Source: Prochlorococcus sp. AG-363-C20
GTDB taxonomy: Bacteria > Cyanobacteriota > Cyanobacteriia > PCC-6307 > Cyanobiaceae
Direction: 5' to 3'
Length of the DNA stretch: 53,986 nucleotides
Assembly: GCA_003280295.1 (NCBI GenBank)
Contig: QCFI01000011.1
Location: forward strand, 1-53,986
Every line of letters starts with the position of its first letter. Within the stretch, counting starts at the first letter, position 1. This document shows, one piece after another, positions 48,076 to 53,986 of this stretch. Below the pieces are notes generated by a model. It did not search any database and was not told the DNA's origin. It was given only the letters and a program-made list of their open reading frames with translations. The translations under genes and the position numbers were made by a program.

Positions 48076-48662
48076 TGATTCCTCTGGCGGCGTATCGTCC
48101 ATAGGACACCTCAGCTCGATGTAATAAGAATCGACCCATTTGATTAATTGTGCAATCAGCTTTTACACGCATTGCCTTTGGAAGTGCTTTTATGTAAAAG
48201 TAGAAATGGTTTGTTTTGTAATTGAGACAGACCTAGAGAGAAATACTCAATTTGCTTTGATTCTTTTGTGTAAGTAGGAAGCTTTTATTTATTCGTTACC
48301 GAGACATAAGATTATTTAGCTATATATAAAAACTGTTTTTAAAGGTTGTTTCGTGTATGGCTTGATTAAAGGATAATTTAATCTTTTTTATGATGGCATC
48401 TTGTCTTGAGCTTGCTTGATTAGCGACTTTTCTTTTAGATTCGCATTGTCAGAGAAACTGTCAAAGAGTCTTTCAAGAAGAAGTTCGCTTATGAGAGAGT
48501 CTTAAAACAACTAGTTTTTCATTGACTTGTCAAATTTTATTTTAGGTCATTTTTAGATGAAAAGGTTTTTGTCAAAGACCATGCTTGTTTAAATTTGTTT
48601 TCAGTCCTAGTGATCGTTTTTTCTGAACTTCGATTGCAAACCTTTTTATATGGAGTTGTTTG
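48076..48662. other. Gene-free stretch before argG
   Basis: About 590 bp with no credible protein gene on either strand. The first 45 bases remain GC-rich and contain small self-complementary parts (for example CTATG..CATAG at 48073-48103); the rest is AT-rich. A weak terminator-like hairpin lies at 48364-48389, and a TGGAG ribosome site sits before argG. It probably holds the argG promoter, and perhaps a further small RNA. Confidence 0.5.
48364..48389 (+). terminator. Possible intrinsic terminator
   Basis: GATTAAA (48364-48370) pairs with TTTAATC (48377-48383) and is followed by six T residues (48384-48389). The stem is AT-rich, so strength is doubtful. It would end a transcript starting in the stretch after the structured RNA. 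Confidence 0.35.
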
Positions 48663-49889
48663 ATGGGAAGTACTAAGAAAGTTGTTCTTGCTTATTCAGG
48701 AGGTGTAGACACCAGTGTCTGCATCCCTTATCTCAAGAAGGAATATGGAGTAGATGAGGTGATTACCTTTGCTGCAGATCTGGGGCAGGGAGATGAGCTT
48801 GAACCAATTCGCTGTAAAGCTATAGATGCGGGTGCTAGTAAATCTTTAGTTGGTAATTTGATTAAACCGTTTATTGAGGATTTTGCATTCCCAGCGATTA
48901 GGGCCAATGCTCTTTATGAAGGTCGGTATCCCTTATCTACTGCTTTGGCTAGACCACTAATTGCTAATCATTTAGTTAAGGTTGCAAAGGAGCTTGAAGC
49001 AGATGCAGTTGCGCATGGATGTACCGGAAAAGGGAATGATCAAGTGCGTTTTGATGTTGCTATAGCCGCTCTTGCTCCAGAGTTAAAAGTGTTAACTCCT
49101 GCTAGAGAATGGGGTATGAGTAGGGAAGAAACAATTGCTTATGGAGAGCGATTTGGAATTCCTGCACCTGTAAGTAAAAAATCTCCTTATTCAATTGATC
49201 TCAATTTGTTGGGTAGAAGTATTGAGGCTGGTCTACTTGAAGATCCAATGATCTCTCCTCCTGAAGAAATATTTGATATGACTTCAAGTATTGATAATGC
49301 ACCAGATGAACCACAAGATATTGAGATTAGTTTTGAAGGGGGTAATCCAGTTGCTATTGATGGAGCACACTTAGACCCTGTTACCTTAATTTCTAAAGCT
49401 AATTTGTTGGCTGGGCAACATGGATTTGGTCGTATTGACATTATTGAGAATCGAGTAGTTGGAATCAAAAGTCGAGAGATTTATGAATCGCCAGGTTTGC
49501 TTCTGCTTATAAAGGCTCACCAAGAACTTGAGAGTTTGACTTTGTCAGCCGATGTTCTTCGTGTTAAGCATCAATTGGAAAGAGAATGGTCAGATTTGGT
49601 TTATCAGGGTCTTTGGTTTAGCCCTTTAAAAGATGCATTAGATGGCTTTTTTGACCGCACTCAAAGTCAAGTAAATGGTCGTGTAAGAATTCGACTGTAT
49701 AAGGGAAATGCGATTATTTTGGGTCGTGGATCTACCACAAATAGTCTGTATCTACCAAATATGGCTACGTATGGTAGTGATGATCAATTTGACCATAAAT
49801 CTGCCGAAGGGTTTATTTATATTTGGGGTCTTCCTAGTCGGATTTGGGCAGCAGCTAAAAGAATTAAGAAAAGCAATGATAAAAATTAA
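48663..49889 (+). CDS. argG: Argininosuccinate synthase
   Basis: ArgG joins citrulline and aspartate with ATP. From the ATG at 48663 the protein has 408 residues, starting [19 protein letters not shown], the N-type ATP pyrophosphatase loop. [43 protein letters not shown] and [10 protein letters not shown] follow, as in the family. A TGGAG site lies about 8 bases upstream. The end overlaps the convergent rpsF by four bases. argH, the next enzyme, is on the other side of the origin. Confidence 0.97.
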   Translation: MGSTKKVVLAYSGGVDTSVCIPYLKKEYGVDEVITFAADLGQGDELEPIRCKAIDAGASKSLVGNLIKPFIEDFAFPAIRANALYEGRYPLSTALARPLIANHLVKVAKELEADAVAHGCTGKGNDQVRFDVAIAALAPELKVLTPAREWGMSREETIAYGERFGIPAPVSKKSPYSIDLNLLGRSIEAGLLEDPMISPPEEIFDMTSSIDNAPDEPQDIEISFEGGNPVAIDGAHLDPVTLISKANLLAGQHGFGRIDIIENRVVGIKSREIYESPGLLLLIKAHQELESLTLSADVLRVKHQLEREWSDLVYQGLWFSPLKDALDGFFDRTQSQVNGRVRIRLYKGNAIILGRGSTTNSLYLPNMATYGSDDQFDHKSAEGFIYIWGLPSRIWAAAKRIKKSNDKN

Positions 49890-50272
49890 TCTTTAGATTC
49901 TTTTTCTTCAATTGTTTCTTTTTTCTCTTCTTCTTTTGCTGTTTCGCTCGTCACGGCAGCTCTAGGAGTTGGAAGTGGACCAACTTGCTTAACAGTTAAA
50001 TATCTAATTACATCTTCACTTAATCGCATCGCTTTTTCTAAGACTGCTACATGTTGACCATCACCATTATGGCTTAATTGTACGTAAATCCCTTCTTTGT
50101 GTTTTGAAATTGTGTAGGCCAGTCTTCGCTTCCCACGCATTTGGCTATCTAGAACTTTAGCTCCTGATTCAGTGACTAGTTCGCTATATTTTGTTAAATG
50201 GCTTTCTACTTCTTCTTCCGGGATGTCCGGACGAAGAATATACATAGTTTCGTAGTAAGGCTGATTAGTCAT
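49886..50272 (-). CDS. rpsF: Ribosomal protein bS6
   Basis: A 128-residue S6 protein of the 30S platform. The N terminus [39 protein letters not shown] and [11 protein letters not shown] define the ferredoxin-like fold. The C terminus is an acidic Glu/Lys tail of about 25 residues, as in many cyanobacteria. No rpsR or rplI is next to it, unlike in E. coli. Confidence 0.96.
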   Translation of the reverse strand: MTNQPYYETMYILRPDIPEEEVESHLTKYSELVTESGAKVLDSQMRGKRRLAYTISKHKEGIYVQLSHNGDGQHVAVLEKAMRLSEDVIRYLTVKQVGPLPTPRAAVTSETAKEEEKKETIEEKESKD

Positions 50273-50354
50273 AGGTTGTTCCGACTAGGACTGAAGGCTC
50301 AAGAAACTGAGCGACGGAAATACCACAATATCTCTTCATGGTTAATTCGGGTAT

Positions 50355-50816
50355 TTAAAGCTGCATTCTTACAGCCTCGCTGACACCTGGAAGATCGGGT
50401 TCTTTCCCTTGTAAGCACTCGCTAAAAGCAAAAATTACGACTGTAAGAATTGCTATGAAAACAGTGCTGAAAAGAGTTCTTACGAAGAGTACCTCTCCTA
50501 ATGGCTCAATGATGATTTGGAAAGCATAATTAATTAATACCAATGCAATATCAATTAAAAGTGCTTGAAGTGTATTGAACCGCAAAAAATAAGGTATTTT
50601 TGGATTTCTAATAACAGCCAGGAATAGCACAAAAAATAATAATAAATTTCCGAAAGGTATTCCCCGTATAATCATTATTATTGGTAGAGCAGGTATAGCA
50701 AGCCACTGGATAAATGGAAAATCAATGAATAGATATTTACCGAAGGGAAGTGCATGACTCCAAGGTAACATATAAATCAAAATCCCTATTGCTTTTTGCC
50801 AGAGTGGAATGATCAT
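50355..50816 (-). CDS. Tic20-family membrane protein
   Basis: A 153-residue protein with four hydrophobic helices (about 8-22, 35-70, 82-105 and 112-130) and the conserved segment KIPYFLRFNTLQALLIDIALVL. This matches the cyanobacterial Tic20/Ycf60 family, related to the chloroplast inner-envelope import channel. In cyanobacteria its role is unproven. It is transcribed leftward; aroE ends 24 bases before its start. Confidence 0.87.
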   Translation of the reverse strand: MIIPLWQKAIGILIYMLPWSHALPFGKYLFIDFPFIQWLAIPALPIIMIIRGIPFGNLLLFFVLFLAVIRNPKIPYFLRFNTLQALLIDIALVLINYAFQIIIEPLGEVLFVRTLFSTVFIAILTVVIFAFSECLQGKEPDLPGVSEAVRMQL

Positions 50817-50839
50817 TTTATTTTTTGTTTGGTTTCAGA

Positions 50840-51739
50840 CTAGTCTGATAGATACTTCTTGGCTGCTTTTCTCATTATATCAATTGGTACTTGACTATTA
50901 TTACTCCATAACTTTAAAGAAGCTGCTCCTTGTTGAATTAGCATTTCTAAACCGTCAATTTGATCACAATCATGTTGAGACCCTAAAGTTAACCAAGCAG
51001 TCGGCCGAGGAGTGTAGATCAAGTCATAAAGTGTTGTTTTAGATTTGAGATGTTCCCATATCTTTTTCCCAAGAGGAATCTCCTGATCTTTAGCAATTGC
51101 AGTACTTTTAGCAGACATTCCCACTGGAGTTGCATTGATTATTAGATCGGCTTCTTTTATGTGATCAATAAGTTCTTTATTCTCTTTCATTATCCCTTTT
51201 AAATATATTGGAGTTTTTTCAGATTCAAAAGCCTTTTTTTTGAGATCTATTATAAAATTGTTTAAGGATTTTTCTCTACGACCTACTACTATTATTTGAT
51301 TAACTTTTAGCTCTTGTAATCCAGCTATAACAGCTCGCGCACTACCTCCGCACCCTAAAATAATAGCTTTACTTCCTTTCCATTTTCTTTGTTGAAGAGG
51401 AGCTAGAAATCCTTCAACATCAGTATTTAAACCATTCCAGCCGCCCTTTTTGTTTGGTACCAAAGTGTTAATTGCACCTAGTCTTTTGGCCAGAGGACTT
51501 ACATGCTTGCAAATATCTATAATGCTTTCTTTATGTGGGATGGTGATATTGAGACCTTGGCAGTTAAGTGTGCTTAATGCTTTTGTGATTAGACCTAAAT
51601 TTTCTGATTTACAGGGCATTGCTAAGTAGCACCAGTCCAGTCCCATCGCTTTCATGGCGGCATTTTGTATTACTGGAGAGATTGAGTGATTTACTGGATG
51701 GCCAAGTAAGCCCACTAAACAGGTTGTTCCGCTAATCAT
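50840..51739 (-). CDS. aroE: Shikimate dehydrogenase
   Basis: AroE reduces 3-dehydroshikimate with NADPH on the way to chorismate. The 299-residue protein shows LLGHPVNHSISPVIQNAAM, the shikimate-binding NITIPHKES, GAINTLV, NTDVEGFLAPL, the nucleotide loop ILGCGGSARAVIAGL, INATPVGM and YDLIYTPRPTAWL. Length is normal. It is divergent from dnaK, and a promoter-like element for dnaK overlaps its start. Confidence 0.96.
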   Translation of the reverse strand: MISGTTCLVGLLGHPVNHSISPVIQNAAMKAMGLDWCYLAMPCKSENLGLITKALSTLNCQGLNITIPHKESIIDICKHVSPLAKRLGAINTLVPNKKGGWNGLNTDVEGFLAPLQQRKWKGSKAIILGCGGSARAVIAGLQELKVNQIIVVGRREKSLNNFIIDLKKKAFESEKTPIYLKGIMKENKELIDHIKEADLIINATPVGMSAKSTAIAKDQEIPLGKKIWEHLKSKTTLYDLIYTPRPTAWLTLGSQHDCDQIDGLEMLIQQGAASLKLWSNNSQVPIDIMRKAAKKYLSD

Positions 51740-51768
51740 TCACATCGCTAAATCCTTTCATATATAAG
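51739..51768 (+). promoter_or_regulatory. Possible dnaK promoter
   Basis: TTCACA (51739-51744) and TATAAG (51763-51768) are 18 bases apart, each one mismatch from the sigma-70 boxes. Transcription would start about 90 bases ahead of dnaK. Confidence 0.4.
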
Positions 51769-51851
51769 CTTGCCGTCCTATCTGTTCGGGAACCACCCCT
51801 CGCCTCTAAGTGGGCTAACTAACGAGGATGCTCTTATTCAAGAAGATGTTT

Positions 51852-51856
51852 AGGAG
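51852..51856 (+). promoter_or_regulatory. Ribosome binding site of dnaK
   Basis: AGGAG ten bases before the ATG at 51867, supporting that start. Confidence 0.6.
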
Positions 51857-51866
51857 TTCGTGACTC

Positions 51867-53783
51867 ATGGGGAAGGTTGTAGGAATTGATCTTGGCACTA
51901 CGAACAGTTGTGTGTCAGTAATGGAAGGTGGCAAGCCTGTTGTCATTGCTAATGCAGAAGGGTTTCGCACAACTCCTTCTGTGGTGGCTTATACAAAAAA
52001 TCAGGATCAGTTAGTAGGTCAGATAGCCAAACGTCAGGCTGTTATGAACCCTGAGAATACTTTTTATTCAGCCAAGCGATTTGTTGGTCGTCGAGTTGAT
52101 GAGGTTAATGAAGAGTCAAAGGAAGTGAGCTATGGGGTTGAGAAAGCTGGTTCTAGTGTGAAGTTGAGATGTCCGATTCTTGATAAACAATTTTCTCCTG
52201 AGGAAATAAGTTCACAAGTTTTACGCAAGCTTTCTGAAGATGCAGGCAAATACTTAGGCGAAAATATTGCACAAGCTGTGATCACAGTTCCCGCTTATTT
52301 CAATGATTCTCAGCGTCAAGCAACTAAAGATGCGGGAAAAATTGCGGGTCTTGAAGTTCTTCGGATTATTAATGAGCCAACAGCTGCAGCGCTTGCATAT
52401 GGTCTGGATAAAAAAAGCAATGAGCGTATTTTAGTTTTTGATTTAGGTGGAGGAACCTTTGATGTTTCTGTTTTAGAGGTAGGAGATGGAGTTTTTGAGG
52501 TACTTTCCACTTCCGGTGATACTCATTTGGGTGGTGATGATTTCGATAAAGTGATAGTTGATCACCTTGCAGCAACGTTTAAGAGCAATGAAGGGATTGA
52601 TCTCCGTCAGGACAAACAAGCTCTTCAGCGTCTGACTGAGGCTGCTGAGAAAGCCAAGATTGAGCTTTCCAATGCAACTCAAAGTGAAATCAATTTGCCA
52701 TTCATTACAGCTACTCCTGAGGGACCTAAGCATCTAGATCTCACTCTTACTCGTGTCAAATTTGAAGAATTAGCCTCTAGCTTGATAGATCGTTGTCGAG
52801 TACCTGTTGAGCAGGCATTAAAAGATGCAAAGTTATCTTCTGGAGAACTTGATGAAATTGTGATGGTAGGCGGTTCAACTCGTATGCCTTCAGTTCAGGA
52901 ATTGGTAAAAAGAGTCACAGGTAAAGATCCTAATCAAACTGTTAACCCTGATGAGGTAGTCGCTGTAGGTGCTGCAATTCAAGGTGGTGTGTTAGCAGGT
53001 GAAGTTAAGGACATTTTGCTTTTAGATGTGACTCCACTGTCATTGGGTGTAGAAACTCTTGGTGGAGTGATGACCAAAATGATTCCACGTAATACAACAG
53101 TTCCTACTAAAAAGGCAGAAACTTATTCAACTGCTGTTGATGGTCAGACGAATGTTGAAATTCACGTTCTTCAAGGTGAGCGTGAGATGGCCTCTGATAA
53201 CAAGAGTTTGGGAACATTTCGTCTAGATGGAATTCCGCCAGCACCTAGAGGTGTTCCTCAAATTGAGGTTACTTTTGATATTGATGCCAATGGAATTCTT
53301 AGCGTAACGGCAAAGGATAAAGGAAGTGGTAAGGAGCAGAGTATTTCTATAACAGGTGCTTCTACTCTTTCTGATAAAGAGGTAGACAATATGGTTAGGG
53401 ATGCTGAAGCTAATGCTTCAGCAGATAAAGATAAGCGTGAGCGTATAGATGTGAAGAATCAGGCAGAGACGTTGGTATATCAGACAGAAAAGCAACTTGG
53501 AGAGCTTGGTGACAAAGTAGATGGAGACGCCAAAGCAAAAGTAGAAGCTAAGAGAGTCAAGCTTAAAGAAGCTATTGAGAAAGATGATTTTGAAACTATG
53601 AAGGCATTACTTGAGGAATTACAGCAAGAGCTTTATGCCTTAGGAGCTGCTGTTTACCAGCAAGCAGGTGCGGCTAATGCTGCTGCTTCTGCACAACAAG
53701 GTGCTGAACAAGGTACTGGAACCACATCAGCTACGAGTGATGGAGATGATGTTATAGATGCAGAATTCACTGAGTCGAAGTAA
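51867..53783 (+). CDS. dnaK: Chaperone DnaK (Hsp70)
   Basis: The 638-residue Hsp70 has the N-terminal [22 protein letters not shown], the ATPase motifs [35 protein letters not shown] and [12 protein letters not shown], the linker [16 protein letters not shown] and the substrate-binding domain from about 395. The C terminus ends [13 protein letters not shown], the usual DnaK2-like tail after a Gln/Ala/Thr-rich stretch. Several DnaK paralogues are usual in cyanobacteria. This complete, canonical-looking copy is probably the major one. Partners grpE-dnaJ are elsewhere in this window. Confidence 0.97.
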   Translation: MGKVVGIDLGTTNSCVSVMEGGKPVVIANAEGFRTTPSVVAYTKNQDQLVGQIAKRQAVMNPENTFYSAKRFVGRRVDEVNEESKEVSYGVEKAGSSVKLRCPILDKQFSPEEISSQVLRKLSEDAGKYLGENIAQAVITVPAYFNDSQRQATKDAGKIAGLEVLRIINEPTAAALAYGLDKKSNERILVFDLGGGTFDVSVLEVGDGVFEVLSTSGDTHLGGDDFDKVIVDHLAATFKSNEGIDLRQDKQALQRLTEAAEKAKIELSNATQSEINLPFITATPEGPKHLDLTLTRVKFEELASSLIDRCRVPVEQALKDAKLSSGELDEIVMVGGSTRMPSVQELVKRVTGKDPNQTVNPDEVVAVGAAIQGGVLAGEVKDILLLDVTPLSLGVETLGGVMTKMIPRNTTVPTKKAETYSTAVDGQTNVEIHVLQGEREMASDNKSLGTFRLDGIPPAPRGVPQIEVTFDIDANGILSVTAKDKGSGKEQSISITGASTLSDKEVDNMVRDAEANASADKDKRERIDVKNQAETLVYQTEKQLGELGDKVDGDAKAKVEAKRVKLKEAIEKDDFETMKALLEELQQELYALGAAVYQQAGAANAAASAQQGAEQGTGTTSATSDGDDVIDAEFTESK

Positions 53784-53808
53784 CTTCACGGTAATTTTTT
53801 CTATTGAT

Positions 53809-53986
53809 TTAGTTGTTTATTTCTTTAAGCACTGCTTCTGAAACCCATTCAGCTGTTGCAGGAGCTAGCAAAATTCCATTTCGATAGTGTCCTGTCGCAA
53901 TGATTAGCCCAGGCTCTAGTGTTTTGAGAATAGGGGCAGGTTGTCCTATTGGTTTTCCACGCACGCCCCACCATTGTTTTGTTATT
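53809..53986 (-). CDS. thiO: ThiO-like glycine oxidase, C-terminal part (runs off the right edge)
   Basis: Reading leftward, the last 58 codons of a gene enter from the right edge. The end includes QWWGVRGKPIGQPAP, then LIIATGHYRNGILLAPATAEWV and a stop at 53809. This is the C-terminal FAD-binding and substrate end of DAO-superfamily glycine oxidases of the ThiO type, which make dehydroglycine for the thiamine thiazole. The N-terminal FAD loop is outside the window, so the name is inferred. It converges on dnaK with 25 bases between. Confidence 0.75.
   Translation of the reverse strand, partial: ITKQWWGVRGKPIGQPAPILKTLEPGLIIATGHYRNGILLAPATAEWVSEAVLKEINN

Noticed and set aside
47831-48120. 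tmRNA or RNase P RNA in the gene-free stretch
   Set aside because: No tag-coding sequence, no tRNA-like ends and no RNase P core boxes were found on either strand; the rod fold fits 6S better.
1-53986. Mobile elements, phage genes, CRISPR arrays, tRNA and rRNA genes
   Set aside because: No transposase, integrase, direct-repeat spacer array, cloverleaf or rRNA sequence was seen on reading both strands.

Overview
The window looks like a piece of chromosome from a marine picocyanobacterium, most probably a low-light type Prochlorococcus (inference from gene order, very AT-rich intergenic DNA, short spacers and protein sequences). The order dnaN / PRC-barrel protein / purL / purF / gyrA-like / TPR / queG / DUF502 / nusB / ftsY / PP2C / argH / RNA-binding protein / dusA / msrB and onward to grpE-dnaJ, murC-murB, gap2, thiL, cyclophilin, efp-accB and pdxA is, as I recall it, the conserved block at the numbering start of Prochlorococcus genomes. 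The other side of the origin carries thrC, a UbiB-type kinase, recN, uvrA, sucrose-phosphate synthase, purT, mraY, argG, rpsF, tic20, aroE and dnaK. I see no phage, insertion sequence, CRISPR array, tRNA or rRNA gene. This is core genome, not a genomic island.

Layout. 1-5.3 kb: the 5' end of a SNF2-type helicase gene, a small HNH endonuclease, a small membrane protein, an NAD-dependent epimerase-like protein, pdxA, the efp-accB pair and an exported cyclophilin. 5.3-13.4 kb: thiL, gap2, murC-murB, ebfC, then the leftward run grpE-dnaJ-tusA-rsgA. 13.6-22.8 kb: an HI0933-type flavoprotein, a Tat-exported MsrB, dusA, a glycine-rich RRM protein, argH, a GAF/PP2C phosphatase, ftsY-nusB and a DUF502 membrane protein. 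23.0-31.4 kb: queG, a TPR protein, a type IIA topoisomerase A subunit, and purF and purL on the opposite strand. 31.4-33.4 kb: a PRC-barrel protein and dnaN. 33.37-33.75 kb: the probable replication origin, with four DnaA-box-like sites next to very AT-rich DNA. 33.75-37.3 kb: thrC, an exported DUF1400 protein and a UbiB/ABC1 kinase. 37.4-44.5 kb: recN, uvrA and a sucrose-phosphate synthase with a degenerate phosphatase domain. 44.5-47.7 kb: purT, three small cyanobacterial proteins and mraY. 47.7-48.66 kb: a gene-free stretch that folds into a long rod, probably a 6S-like RNA. 48.66-53.99 kb: argG, rpsF, tic20, aroE, dnaK and the 3' end of a ThiO-like glycine oxidase gene.

The genes are housekeeping: replication and repair (dnaN, gyrA-like, recN, uvrA), purine synthesis (purF, purL, purT), arginine synthesis (argG, argH), cell-wall synthesis (murC, murB, mraY), protein folding and targeting (grpE, dnaJ, dnaK, cyclophilin, ftsY, tic20), carbon metabolism (gap2, accB, sps) and cofactors (thiL, thiO, pdxA). 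The two places most worth a second look are the structured RNA locus upstream of argG and the origin region. I found no clear sign of a wholly new multi-gene system. The unexplained parts are a few small cyanobacterial proteins, an orphan DUF1400 gene beside a UbiB kinase, and the roughly 580 bp between the RNA and argG.
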